DNA of 64,000 bases from Streptomyces sp. JH34 (GTDB lineage Bacteria; Actinomycetota; Actinomycetes; Streptomycetales; Streptomycetaceae): assembly GCF_029428875.1 (NCBI RefSeq), contig NZ_JAJSOO010000001.1, forward strand, positions 992,001 to 1,056,000, written 5' to 3'. The translations under genes and the position numbers were made by a program. Below the pieces are notes generated by a model that worked only from the letters and a program-made list of their open reading frames with translations, was not told the origin of the DNA and made no database searches. Positions 33,672 to 41,999 of the stretch are shown piece after piece. Each line of letters starts with the position of its first letter. The stretch's first letter is position 1.

Positions 33672-34910
33672 TCATCGGAGTTCATCGAGGGCTGCTGCGA
33701 AAATGCTCAGCGCCCGGGCGACGTGCGGCAATTTCAAGGGCTCCACCGCAGTGAGGGACTCCATCTGCTGCTCCGGGGTTGAGCCGAGCAGCGGTCCGGT
33801 ACCCAGTCGTACCCGCAGCGCTCCCAGTTCGTCCCCGAACCGGTGCCCGCCGGGAGCCGGGGCGCCGATACGTTTCGTCAGGTAGTCCTCGAGCTCCATG
33901 GAGTCCGTGACGCCTCGCGCCGCGAGCCGTGCGCGCAGCGGGCCGAGGTCGGCGTAGAGGTGGCGACCGGCCTGCGGCGGCCTGGCGAGGGCGCCCACGG
34001 TGAGCACCGCGCGGTGCGCGGCGGAGGCGACCTGGGCCTGGAGACGCGCCGCCTGCCGGATCCGCTCCGTGACGGCGTCGGGTTCGTGCAGGGCGTGGGC
34101 GGCGGCCCTGGCCACCGGCTCCGCGACGAGGGCGCCGAGTGCGGTGAGGATGTCGAGCACGCGGGCGCGGCGCGCCGCGGCGCGCGCGGTGGCCGGGAAG
34201 CGCGCGACGGCGACCGGCCAGGCGGACGGGGTGAGGGCTCCGGCGAGGTCGGACAGGACGGTGACGTCGTCGGGACACATCTCCGCGGGGCTGAGCATGA
34301 CGGTGTCGTGGGGCCGGTGGAGGGTGTCCCGCCAGGTCTCGTCGCTGATGACGTGCAGGCCCTCGGAGACGGCGGCCTCGCAGGCCTCGCGGACCAGTTC
34401 GGGCGGGGCGAGGGTCGCGGTCGGGTCGTCGGCCACGGAGATCAGGAGCAGCCGGGGCCGGCCGCCCTCGGCACGGACCCTGCGCACCGTCTCCAGCAGG
34501 GCGTACGGGTCGGGGATGCCGCCGCACTCGGCGGGTGTCGGCACGTGGTAGGCGGGCCGGCCCAGCAGCCGTGCCTGCGGCATCCATGTGGCGGGGCACG
34601 GCCGGGGCATGAGCACGTCGCCTCCGTACGCGGCGATCAGCGCGAGCAGGAGGGACTGGACGCCCGGGGCCGCCGCGACGTCCCCGGGGCCACCGTGCAG
34701 GCCGCGCCGCTCCCAGTAGGCAGTGGCCGCCTCCCGCAGGATCGTTCCGCCACCAGGAGGCTCGGGCAGCGTCCGCGCGGCCGACGCGGCCAGTACGGCG
34801 GCCAGCTCGGGCAGCACGGGGAGTCCGGGGTCCGGTGCGGGCGGCCCGTACCTGACGGGTCCGTGGTCCTCCCCGAGGGGGCGGGGCGGCTCCCGCTCGC
34901 TCCAGTGCAT
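33672..34910 (-). CDS. Aminotransferase class I/II-fold protein lacking the PLP lysine
   Basis: A 412-residue protein with the fold-type I layout: GVQSLLLALIAAYGGDVLMP, RPRLLLISVADDPTATLAP in the place of the NxPxNPTG motif, SDETWRDTLHRP (D190, the PLP nitrogen partner) and a late LRVRLGTGPLLG that retains the carboxylate-binding arginine region. The segment that should read S-x-S-K is VLSDLAGAL, with D221 where the Schiff-base lysine belongs. The conserved asparagine before P-T is also an aspartate. It is therefore unlikely to be a normal transaminase, and a regulatory or binding role is possible. Confidence 0.8.
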   Translation of the reverse strand: MHWSEREPPRPLGEDHGPVRYGPPAPDPGLPVLPELAAVLAASAARTLPEPPGGGTILREAATAYWERRGLHGGPGDVAAAPGVQSLLLALIAAYGGDVLMPRPCPATWMPQARLLGRPAYHVPTPAECGGIPDPYALLETVRRVRAEGGRPRLLLISVADDPTATLAPPELVREACEAAVSEGLHVISDETWRDTLHRPHDTVMLSPAEMCPDDVTVLSDLAGALTPSAWPVAVARFPATARAAARRARVLDILTALGALVAEPVARAAAHALHEPDAVTERIRQAARLQAQVASAAHRAVLTVGALARPPQAGRHLYADLGPLRARLAARGVTDSMELEDYLTKRIGAPAPGGHRFGDELGALRVRLGTGPLLGSTPEQQMESLTAVEPLKLPHVARALSIFAAALDELR

Positions 34911-34964
34911 CCCGGGGCCTCCCTCCGCCTGCGTCGCCCTCAGGCCCCTTTATACGGAGGTTCC

Positions 34965-34999
34965 CCGCCTTCCGCCCCCGGACCGGCGCCGGAAGGCGG
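34965..34999 (-). terminator. Terminator hairpin downstream of the SMP-30 gene
   Basis: CCGCCTTCCG (34965-34974) pairs perfectly with CGGAAGGCGG (34990-34999) around a 15-nt loop. It lies 55 nt past the SMP-30 stop on the minus strand and before the aminotransferase-like gene start. Confidence 0.55.
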
Positions 35000-35053
35000 C
35001 AGAATCACGCACTCCGGCGCCCCGCCGGGACGGCCGCTCGGCGTCCCGGCCGC

Positions 35054-35902
35054 TCACCCCGCGAACGGCGTCCCCGGCAGCCCCTGACCCAGGTCCGGGA
35101 GCACGAGCAGGGAGCCCGACAGCGGGTGGGGTGCGTCCAGGCCCGTCCGGGCGGTGGACACGTAGAGGTCGCGGAGCCCGGACCCGCCGAACGCGCACGC
35201 CGTGGGCCTCCGGACCGGCAGTTCCACGACCAGGTCCGGCCGGCCGTCGGGGGTGTAGCGCCGGATCGCCGCGCCGTCCCAGAAGGCGACCCACACGCAG
35301 CCCTCGGCGTCCACCGTCAGCCCGTCGGGCCACCCCGGGCCGTCCTCGACGGTGACGAAGGGGCGCCGGTTCAGGACGCGCTCCCCGTCCACGTCGAAGA
35401 CGTCGACGCGGCGCGTGGGGGTGTCGACGTAGTACATGAGCCGGCCGTCCGGACTCCATCCGGTGCCGTTGCTCACCGTCACCGCGTCCAGGACCGGGCT
35501 CACCGTGCCGTGCGGGGCGATCCGGGCCAGGGTGCCGCCCCCCTCCGCCTCGTCGTAGCGCATCGTGCCCGCCCAGAGCGAGCCGTCCGGCGCCACGGCG
35601 GCGTCGTTGCCGCGCCGCCCGGGGACGGGGTCGTGGACCAGCCAGGAGAAGGCACCGTCGGCGCCGTACAGTCCGATGCCGTCCCGCAGCGCGACGACGA
35701 GGCCGCCGCCCTCCCGTGGCTTCGCGGCCCCCACGTGCTGCCCGGTGGCCATCACGGTGCGGCGGCCGGTCGACGGGTCGTAGGTGTGCACCCGGGCGGA
35801 GAGGATGTCGACCCAGATCAGCCGTCCCGCCGCCGCGTCCCAGGTGGGGCCCTCACCCAGCTCCGCCGTCTCGCGCACGGCCACCTCGGGGGCGGCCCTC
35901 AC
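35054..35902 (-). CDS. SMP-30/gluconolactonase family protein
   Basis: A 282-residue six-bladed beta-propeller lactonase. The family metal-binding pattern is visible: E17 (ELGEGPTWD), an Asn in RRGNDAAVAPDGSLW, an Asn in VSNGTGWSPDGRLMY and an Asp in WPDGLTVDAEGCVW. These enzymes hydrolyse sugar lactones such as gluconolactone with a divalent cation. The ATG overlaps the stop of the IclR gene by 4 nt, so regulator and enzyme are translated together. A sugar-acid pathway is implied, but no dehydrogenase is adjacent. Confidence 0.9.
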   Translation of the reverse strand: MRAAPEVAVRETAELGEGPTWDAAAGRLIWVDILSARVHTYDPSTGRRTVMATGQHVGAAKPREGGGLVVALRDGIGLYGADGAFSWLVHDPVPGRRGNDAAVAPDGSLWAGTMRYDEAEGGGTLARIAPHGTVSPVLDAVTVSNGTGWSPDGRLMYYVDTPTRRVDVFDVDGERVLNRRPFVTVEDGPGWPDGLTVDAEGCVWVAFWDGAAIRRYTPDGRPDLVVELPVRRPTACAFGGSGLRDLYVSTARTGLDAPHPLSGSLLVLPDLGQGLPGTPFAG

Positions 35903-36672
35903 ATCTGCCCCCGGTGGTGTCCGAGCCGGCCGGACAGCGCGTCCGCGCCCCCCGCCGCGAGCTGTGCGAGTTCCGCCTCACGCTCCTCGCTCCAGCGGAT
36001 CATCGGCACCGAGATGGAGAGCGCGGCGACGACGCGTCCCGACCGGTCCCGTACGGGGGCGGCCACACAGCTCACGTCCGGGTTCGACTCGCGGTGCTCG
36101 ACCGCTATGCCGCGCTTGCGGACGACGGCGAGCGCGGCCCGCAGCTCCACGGCGTCGGTGAGGCTGTTGTCGGTCATGGCGACGAGCTCGCGCCCGTCCA
36201 GACGGGCGTCGAGCTCCGCCTCCGGGAGGGCGGCGAGCAGCAGCTTGCCGACGGAGGTGCAGTGGGCGGGCAGCTTGCGGCCCGCGGCGGAGACCATGCG
36301 CACGGCGTGCGTGGAGTCCACCTTGGCGATGTAGATGACCTCGGTGTCCTCCAGGATCGCCACGTGGACCGTCTCGCCGCAGGTCTCGGCGACCTCACGG
36401 GCCACCTGCTGGCCCTCGGCGGCGAGGTCGAGCTGTTCGGCGTAACGGCTGCCGAGCTGGTAGGTGCGCACACCCAGCCGGTAGCGGCCCGGCTGTTCCG
36501 GGACCGTGACCAGGTAGGACCGCGCGGCGAGCGTGGTGAGCAGCTCGTGGACGGTGGTCCGCGGCAGTTGGAGCTTGCGGGTGACCTCGGGGGCGGAGAG
36601 GGTTCCCTCACCCTGGAGGAAGAGTTCGAGAACATCCAGCGCCCTGGTCACCGCAGGGACGAGTCGCCCCAT
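35899..36672 (-). CDS. IclR-family transcriptional regulator
   Basis: A 257-residue regulator with an N-terminal winged helix (residues about 5-65, TRKLQLPRTTVHELLTTL) and the IclR effector domain (RLGVRTYQLGSRYAEQL, GRKLPAHCTSVGKLLLAALP, GIAVEHRESNPDVSCVAAPV). The ATG at 36672 gives the typical MGRLVPAVTRALDVLELF start; a longer frame to 36720 would run through the operator dyad. Being coupled to a lactonase gene, it probably controls that gene and itself. Confidence 0.92.
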   Translation of the reverse strand: MGRLVPAVTRALDVLELFLQGEGTLSAPEVTRKLQLPRTTVHELLTTLAARSYLVTVPEQPGRYRLGVRTYQLGSRYAEQLDLAAEGQQVAREVAETCGETVHVAILEDTEVIYIAKVDSTHAVRMVSAAGRKLPAHCTSVGKLLLAALPEAELDARLDGRELVAMTDNSLTDAVELRAALAVVRKRGIAVEHRESNPDVSCVAAPVRDRSGRVVAALSISVPMIRWSEEREAELAQLAAGGADALSGRLGHHRGQM

Positions 36673-36688
36673 GATCGCCCACCAATCT

Positions 36689-36725
36689 CGTTCGACACTC
36701 CGGCCAATGACCGGAATCACGAACG
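36689..36725. promoter_or_regulatory. Nested palindromes upstream of the IclR gene
   Basis: CGTTCG (36689-36694) pairs with CGAACG (36720-36725), and inside it TCCGG (36699-36703) pairs with CCGGA (36711-36715). Both dyads share one centre at 36707. They sit 17-53 nt before the IclR start, a fitting place for autoregulation. Confidence 0.6.
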
Positions 36726-36896
36726 CAGGCTAACGGGCCGGATCTTGTCGGGGCAACGCCTCAGCTGCGACGAGCCGGGAAGGGCGACGGGAATTCGACA
36801 CACTTCATCCGATTCACGCGGTTCGACCGGTGTGCGACGGACCTCACCGTGCGCGCCTCCTGGTTCACCGACCGGTCGCAGGGTATTCGCTGTCCC

Positions 36897-38393
36897 ATGT
36901 CGACACAGAGTGGTCCCTTCTCCCCCGGCTTCTGGCGCACCCGGTTCCTGCAGCGCGATGTCGCCGCGTTCCAGGGCGTGGCCGAGAGACACTGGCCCGG
37001 CGCCGACGCCGTCCTGCCCCGGCTGAGCCGCAGCGCCAACCACGGGCTGCTGTGGTTCGGAGCCGCCGCGGGCATGGCGGCGCTGGGCTCCAGCGCACGG
37101 TCCCGTAGGGCGGCCCTGCGCGGGGTCGCCTCGCTGGCGGTCGCCTCGGCCGCGATCAACACCGTGGGCAAGCAGGCGGTGCGCAGGGAGCGCCCGATAC
37201 TGGACATGGTCCCGGTCATGAGGCAGCTGAAGCGTCAGCCGTTCACCACCTCCTTCCCGTCGGGGCACGCGGCTTCCGCGGCGGCCTTCGCGACGGGGGT
37301 CGCCCTGGAGTCGAAGGGCTGGGGCGCGGTCGTCGCGCCCGTGGCCGCCGCCGTGGCCGCCTCCCGCGTCTACACCGGGGTCCACTATCCGAGCGATGTG
37401 GTGGCCGGTGCGGCGCTCGGGGTCGGCGCGGCGTTCGCACTGCGAGGTGTCGTCCCGACCCGCGGGCAGCTGCCGGCGCCGGGCCGGCCGCGGTCCGGGG
37501 CTCCGGTACTGCCCGCCGGCAAGGACCTCGTGGTGGTCGTCAACCGCGAGTCCGGCTCCGCGACGAACGCGGCAGCCCTGATCCGCGACGCGCTGCCGCT
37601 CGCGGAGACGGTGGAGTGCGCGCCCGCCGACCTGCGGGGATGCCTGGAGGAGGCGGCCCGCCAGGGCAAGGCCCTGGGTGTCTGCGGGGGCGACGGAACC
37701 GTCAACATGGCGGCGGCCGCCGCGGCGACCCACAACGTCCCGCTCGCGGTGTTCCCCGGCGGCACCCTGAACCACTTCGCCTACGACCTCGGCATCGAGA
37801 CCGTGCAGGACACCGTGACGGCCCTCACCGCCGGCGACGCGGTCCGGGTCGACCTCGGCCGCTTCCTGCCGGGACCGGAGGGACCGGACGGGGCGCCCGG
37901 CTACTTCCTCAACGCCTTCAGCCTGGGTGTGTACCCGGAGCTCGTGCGGACCCGGGAGCACTGGGCACCCAGGATCGGCGGCTGGCCCGCCGGGGTACTT
38001 GCGGCCTTCGAGGCCCTGCGCGGCTCCCGCCCCCTGACCGCCGAACTCCAGGGCAGGCGACGGCCGCTGTGGCTCCTCTTCGTCGGCAACGGGCTGTTCC
38101 AGAGGGTGGGGCCGGCCCCGGGCCGCCGCCACAACCTGGCGGACGGACTGCTGGACGTCCGCGTGGTGCACGGAGGCCGCACCCCCGGCCTCCGGCTGCT
38201 CGCCGCGGCCGTCGCCGGACCACTGAGCCGGTCCCCCGTCCACGCCGCCGTACGGCGCAGCAGGGTCCGGCTCGCAGGGCTCACACCCGGCACTCCGTAC
38301 GCGTTCGACGGCGAAGTGGCGCACTCCGGGACGGAGTTGCTGATCGACAAACTGCCCGAGGCGCTGACGGTGTACTGCCCGATGCCCGTGTAG
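36897..38393 (+). CDS. Bifunctional PAP2 phosphatase / diacylglycerol kinase-like protein
   Basis: A 498-residue fusion. Residues about 80-190 are a type 2 phosphatidic acid phosphatase with the three motifs KQAVRRERP, SFPSGHAAS and SRVYTGVHYPSD in a membrane domain. From about residue 215 a diacylglycerol/sphingosine kinase-like catalytic domain follows, with VVVVNRESGSATN, the nucleotide motif GVCGGDGTVN and FPGGTLNHFA. One chain can thus in principle both remove and add a phosphate on a lipid. The ATG at 36897 is used; an upstream start at 36849 is open. Confidence 0.9.
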   Translation: MSTQSGPFSPGFWRTRFLQRDVAAFQGVAERHWPGADAVLPRLSRSANHGLLWFGAAAGMAALGSSARSRRAALRGVASLAVASAAINTVGKQAVRRERPILDMVPVMRQLKRQPFTTSFPSGHAASAAAFATGVALESKGWGAVVAPVAAAVAASRVYTGVHYPSDVVAGAALGVGAAFALRGVVPTRGQLPAPGRPRSGAPVLPAGKDLVVVVNRESGSATNAAALIRDALPLAETVECAPADLRGCLEEAARQGKALGVCGGDGTVNMAAAAAATHNVPLAVFPGGTLNHFAYDLGIETVQDTVTALTAGDAVRVDLGRFLPGPEGPDGAPGYFLNAFSLGVYPELVRTREHWAPRIGGWPAGVLAAFEALRGSRPLTAELQGRRRPLWLLFVGNGLFQRVGPAPGRRHNLADGLLDVRVVHGGRTPGLRLLAAAVAGPLSRSPVHAAVRRSRVRLAGLTPGTPYAFDGEVAHSGTELLIDKLPEALTVYCPMPV

Positions 38394-38407
38394 CGCTCTC
38401 ACATAAC

Positions 38408-38421
38408 GAGATACCTGTCTC
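38408..38421. promoter_or_regulatory. Imperfect dyad upstream of the methyltransferase gene
   Basis: GAGATACCTGTCTC is a 6-2-6 dyad with one mismatch, located about 70 nt before the methyltransferase start and 15 nt after the preceding stop. It is a possible repressor site. The evidence is weak. Confidence 0.3.
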
Positions 38422-38491
38422 AGGATCCGACATCGCGGCGTACCGTCGGCGCCATCGCCCGCGACTGAGGTCCGAGAGAGGACGTACAGCC

Positions 38492-39301
38492 ATGCCGAAG
38501 GAAACCGCCGTCTACACACACGGCCACCACGAGTCGGTGCTGCGCTCGCACCGGTGGCGGACCGCCGCCAACTCGGCGGCGTACCTGGTCCCCGAGCTCC
38601 GTCCGGGGCAGACGGTCCTGGACGTGGGCTGTGGCCCGGGCACCATCACCGCGGACATCGCCGCGCTGGTGGCGCCCGGGCGGGTGAGTGCCGTCGACCC
38701 GAGCCGCGACGCCCTCGACCGCGCGGCGGAGACCGCCGCGGAACACGGCCTGGACAACGTGGAGTTCGCCACCGCCGATGTCCACGCCCTGGACTTCCCG
38801 GACGACTCCTTCGACGTCGTGCACGCCCACCAGGTGCTCCAGCACGTGGGTGATCCGGTACAGGCGCTGCGCGAGATGCGGCGGGTCTGCCGGCCGGGTG
38901 GCGTCGTCGCGGCCCGCGACAGCGACTACGCGGCCATGACCTGGTACCCGGAGGTGCCCGGGATGCGCGAGTGGCAGGACCTGTACGGCCGGGTGGCCCG
39001 CGCCAACGGCGGGGAGCCCGACGCCGGACGCCGCCTGCTGTCCTGGGCCCGGCGGGCGGGCTTCACCGACATCACCCCGACCGCGGCGGCCTGGTGCTTC
39101 GCCACACCGGAGGACCGCGCCTGGTGGAGCGGCCTGTGGGCGGAGCGTACGACGGCGTCGGTGTACGCGAGGCCGGCGGTGGACGGCGGCCACGCGAGCG
39201 CGGAGGAGCTGGCGGCGGTCTCGGACGCCTGGCGCGCGTGGGGCGAGGAGCCCGACGCGTGGTTCATGGTGCCCCACGGCGAGGTTCTCTGCCGCGCGTG
39301 A
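38492..39301 (+). CDS. Class I SAM-dependent methyltransferase
   Basis: A 269-residue methyltransferase with motif I VLDVGCGPGTITADIA, motif II SAVDPSRDALDRA and a post-motif FDVVHAHQVLQHVGDP. The overall pattern is UbiE/COQ5-like, and the C-terminal cap (ITPTAAAWCFATPEDRAWW) would bind the acceptor. The acceptor is unknown. The ATG at 38492 follows GAGAGAGGAC. It stands alone, apart from the lipid enzyme gene upstream. Confidence 0.9.
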   Translation: MPKETAVYTHGHHESVLRSHRWRTAANSAAYLVPELRPGQTVLDVGCGPGTITADIAALVAPGRVSAVDPSRDALDRAAETAAEHGLDNVEFATADVHALDFPDDSFDVVHAHQVLQHVGDPVQALREMRRVCRPGGVVAARDSDYAAMTWYPEVPGMREWQDLYGRVARANGGEPDAGRRLLSWARRAGFTDITPTAAAWCFATPEDRAWWSGLWAERTTASVYARPAVDGGHASAEELAAVSDAWRAWGEEPDAWFMVPHGEVLCRA

Positions 39302-39368
39302 TCAGGCGACGGGGGCGGCGGCGGGGAACCGATCACATCCGGGCGGGTCGGCAACTACCCTCGTGGGC

Positions 39369-39722
39369 ATGGAGATCCTGGGAACCACGCTGCGCATCTG
39401 TGTCGACGACCTGGAGACCTCGGTGGCCTTCTACGAGGGCCTGACCGGCACTCCGGCGCTGCGCTTCGAGCGCGGCGGGGTCTCGGTGGCCGCGATCGGC
39501 TGCTTCCTGCTGATGAGCGGGCCGGAGGCGGAGCTGGAGGTGCTGCGCAAGGTGTCGGCGACCATCGCGGTCAAGGACGTCGACGAGGCGCACGCGGCGC
39601 TCACCAGGGTGGGCGCCAAGGTCGTCGCGGGCCCGCTGCCCACCCCGGCGGGCCGCAATCTGATCGCCCTGCACCCGGACGGCTCGGTCTTCGAGTACGT
39701 CGACCGGAACGTGCCCGCCTGA
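39369..39722 (+). CDS. VOC family (glyoxalase-like) protein
   Basis: A 117-residue protein of the vicinal oxygen chelate fold with two beta-alpha-beta-beta-beta modules: LRICVDDLETSVAFYEGLTG and VKDVDEAHAALTRVGAKVV. It ends with LIALHPDGSVFEYVD, which supplies a Glu metal ligand. The family includes dioxygenases, lyases and binding-only resistance proteins, so the function is open. The ATG at 39369 is used; a GTG at 39363 is also in frame. It converges on the TmrB-like gene with a 4-nt gap. Confidence 0.85.
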   Translation: MEILGTTLRICVDDLETSVAFYEGLTGTPALRFERGGVSVAAIGCFLLMSGPEAELEVLRKVSATIAVKDVDEAHAALTRVGAKVVAGPLPTPAGRNLIALHPDGSVFEYVDRNVPA

Positions 39723-39726
39723 CCGT

Positions 39727-40257
39727 TCAGGCGAGCAGCGACATGACCCGGTCGCCGAGTTCACGTGTGGCCTGTTCGCCGTCGAGCCGTACGGTCCCTC
39801 CCCCGAGCCGGCCGGCGGCGGCCACGCACCGGGGCACCTGCGCCTTGCACCAGGCGCGGGCCCGTTCGTCGCGTGCGGGATCACCGGGGCAGAGGACCCG
39901 TGCTTCGAGCCTCGCCTCCAGGACGGGCGCGGGCACATCGAGAAAGAAATGGTGTGCCGTAACCCCGGCGGCCCTCAGGGCCCCGAAGATCTCGTCGGCG
40001 TACCGGGGATCGACCAGGGTCATCGGGACGAGGACCGGGCGCGCGTACTCGCGCACTAGGCCGACCGCCATGTCCGCGACCTGCCTACGCCACAGAGGCA
40101 GGTCCTGGAAGTCGCCGGTCGGCACCTCCACGATCTCCCGCAGGACGAAGCCCGTCTGCTCGGGGTCGTAGACGAGCGCGTCGGGCATCCTCCCGCGGAG
40201 TTCCTCGACGAGCGTCGTCTTGCCGCTGCCGAAGGCGCCGTTCACCCAGATGATCAC
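39727..40257 (-). CDS. TmrB-like P-loop nucleotide-binding protein
   Basis: A 176-residue P-loop protein. MIIWVNGAFGSGKTTLVEEL (Walker A) followed by the YDPEQTGFVLRE and PLWRRQ blocks closely follows the layout of Bacillus TmrB, a membrane-bound ATP-binding tunicamycin resistance protein. VPMTLVDPRYADEIFGAL is the next conserved block. Homologues occur widely without tunicamycin genes, and none are near here. A general small-molecule kinase role is the alternative. The start at ATG 40257 begins directly at the P-loop strand. Confidence 0.8.
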   Translation of the reverse strand: MIIWVNGAFGSGKTTLVEELRGRMPDALVYDPEQTGFVLREIVEVPTGDFQDLPLWRRQVADMAVGLVREYARPVLVPMTLVDPRYADEIFGALRAAGVTAHHFFLDVPAPVLEARLEARVLCPGDPARDERARAWCKAQVPRCVAAAGRLGGGTVRLDGEQATRELGDRVMSLLA

Positions 40258-40373
40258 CGGCCCTCCCCGCCGTTCTCCGGTTCGGCGAAGGCGTCGAGGA
40301 CCACACGCCTGCGCATGCGCTCCATCCTCACCCTCCTGGCGCGCCCACGTCCCCTGTTCGGGGAAGTCGCCCG

Positions 40374-40399
40374 GTGCCCGGGCCGGCCGGCCCGGGCAC
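40374..40399 (-). terminator. Perfect 26-bp palindrome after the carboxylate-amine ligase gene
   Basis: The element is exactly self-complementary, 13 bp per arm (GTGCCCGGGCCGG and its complement). In RNA it folds as an 11-bp GC stem with a 4-nt loop. It starts 19 nt beyond the ligase stop on the minus strand, so termination is the likely role. Confidence 0.75.
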
Positions 40400-40417
40400 G
40401 CACGGACGCCATGGGTG

Positions 40418-41512
40418 TCAGCCGCGCGTCCTGGCCGCGCACTCGGTCACGACGGTGCGGAGACTGTCCGAATCCGCGAGCAGTTCCCGCTGGACCCGCG
40501 CGCCCGTACCCCGTCCCAGCAGGGTCCGCAGCGCGGCCTCCGCCGACGCGAGGTCCCCGCTGTCCTCCAGCGCCTCACGGACGTGGTCGAGCAGGGCGTG
40601 CGCGACGTCGGCGGCCGGTTCGGGACGCCTGGTGACCGGATGGATCAGTTGTCCCTCCGTACCCGAGCGCGCGGCCTGCCAGTCGGCCATGCGCAGCACG
40701 CTCGCCGCGACCGGGTCCGGCGGGTCCCCGGCCCGCCAGGCGCGTGACGCCGTTTCGACCAGGCCCCGGGCGAGCGTGGCCAGCAGCACGGTGTCCGCCG
40801 GATCGAGGCACACGTCTGCCACCCTGAATTCCACCGTGGGATACCGGTGCGAGAGCCGGGCGTCGAAGTAGATCATTCCCTTGTCGCGCAGGACTCCCGT
40901 GCCGACCAGTTCCCCGACCTGCGCGTGGTAGCGGTCGGCCGAGCCGAACAGCTCCACCGGGCCGGCCGAGGGCCAGCGGCCCCAGACCCTGCTCCGGTAG
41001 CTGCCGTAGGAGGTGTCCTTCCCCTGCCAGAAGGGGGAGTTGGCGCTCAGGGCCAGCAGAGCCGGGAGCCAGGGCCGTACCCGGTCCAGCACCGCGACGC
41101 CCTCCTCGTCCGAATCCACCGACACGTGCACATGACAGCCGCAGGTCAGCTGCTCCTGTGCGGTCAGGCCGAAACGCCGGGCCAGCCACCGGTGCCGTTC
41201 GTCCTGCCCTATGGAGGGGCTGACGGGCAGCGGAGAGGTCGCCAGGGCCGCGACGGCGGCGCCCGCCTCGGCCGCGCTGTCCGCCGCCTCGGCACGCCAG
41301 CGCCGTATCTCCTCCGCCAGGTCCGCCATCGCAGTGCGCGGCTCGGTGGCGAACTCGACCTGCTGATCATGCAGTTCGGGCTCGAACACGGAGTCGCCCT
41401 CGGCGCGGCGTTCCGCGAGGGCCAGCACCGCCGTGGACAGTGCCCGGGGATCGCCGCTTCCCGCGTCCACGAGCAGGAGCTCCTCCTCGACACCGACAGT
41501 CCGCACGTTCAT
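40418..41512 (-). CDS. Carboxylate-amine ligase, YbdK/GCS2 family
   Basis: A 364-residue ATP-dependent ligase of the glutamate-cysteine ligase 2 family. The N-terminal VRTVGVEEELLLVDAGSGD, QEQLTCGCHVHVSVDS (metal and substrate residues), FWQGKDTSYGSYRSRVW and the YPTVEFRVADVCLDP motif are characteristic. Members have weak gamma-glutamylcysteine synthetase activity, but the natural substrates are uncertain. The ATG at 41512 has a GGAGAGGA site. A 17-bp dyad at 41541-41557 lies just upstream. Confidence 0.92.
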   Translation of the reverse strand: MNVRTVGVEEELLLVDAGSGDPRALSTAVLALAERRAEGDSVFEPELHDQQVEFATEPRTAMADLAEEIRRWRAEAADSAAEAGAAVAALATSPLPVSPSIGQDERHRWLARRFGLTAQEQLTCGCHVHVSVDSDEEGVAVLDRVRPWLPALLALSANSPFWQGKDTSYGSYRSRVWGRWPSAGPVELFGSADRYHAQVGELVGTGVLRDKGMIYFDARLSHRYPTVEFRVADVCLDPADTVLLATLARGLVETASRAWRAGDPPDPVAASVLRMADWQAARSGTEGQLIHPVTRRPEPAADVAHALLDHVREALEDSGDLASAEAALRTLLGRGTGARVQRELLADSDSLRTVVTECAARTRG

Positions 41513-41540
41513 GTCCTCTCCGCCGTCCACAGTCGTCCGC

Positions 41541-41557
41541 CACGCCCCTGGGGCGTG
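41541..41557. promoter_or_regulatory. 17-bp dyad upstream of the carboxylate-amine ligase gene
   Basis: CACGCCCC (41541-41548), one central T, then GGGGCGTG (41550-41557). The loop is too short for an RNA hairpin, so a protein-binding site 29-45 nt before the start codon is more likely. Confidence 0.4.
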
Positions 41558-41651
41558 ATGAGACGCGCGTACCCCCGGCGCCGCCTTTCAGGCTGCCGCA
41601 CAGGCCACGGACGTGCGGAGAACGGCCGGGGGGGGGACGAGCGGTCCTCCC

Positions 41652-41885
41652 CTACCTCGAGGACCGCCTGCGGAACAGGTAGGCCCCGCAGAGCGCACCC
41701 GCCACGAAGACGCCGAGGAGGGCGGCCCAGAGCGGCATCGTGACCTTCGGGATGATCACGCGGATGGTGACCTCGGTGGTGTTCACGCAGATGAAGACGA
41801 TCGTCAGCACGGCCAGGAGGGTGACGGCGATGCGGGCGGGGCTGAAGGCGCCCGTGCTCCCGCCGGATACGTCCTTGGGACTCAT
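41652..41885 (-). CDS. LapA/DUF1049-like small membrane protein
   Basis: A 77-residue membrane protein with two hydrophobic helices (RIAVTLLAVLTIVFICVN and LWAALLGVFVAGALCGAYLF) joined by a short TTEVTIRVIIPKVTM loop and ending in a basic RRRSSR tail. The pattern matches the lipopolysaccharide assembly protein A domain (DUF1049), which in Gram-positive bacteria has no known role. The ATG at 41885 has a GAAAGGG site. Confidence 0.85.
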   Translation of the reverse strand: MSPKDVSGGSTGAFSPARIAVTLLAVLTIVFICVNTTEVTIRVIIPKVTMPLWAALLGVFVAGALCGAYLFRRRSSR

Positions 41886-41999
41886 GGGCGGCCCTTTCGC
41901 TGGGTCCTGGGGTCCGGGGCGGGAACGGCGGTCCCCAGCCCCCAGGATCGCTCCGTCACGGACTCGATGAGCTGCGGAGCAGGGCCGTACGGGTGACGG

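Noticed and set aside
36867..36876. Third copy of ACCGACCGGT
   Set aside because: It lacks the outer T/A pair of the other two sites and overlaps the possible upstream coding extension of the PAP2-kinase gene, so it is kept only as a weak note and not as a feature.
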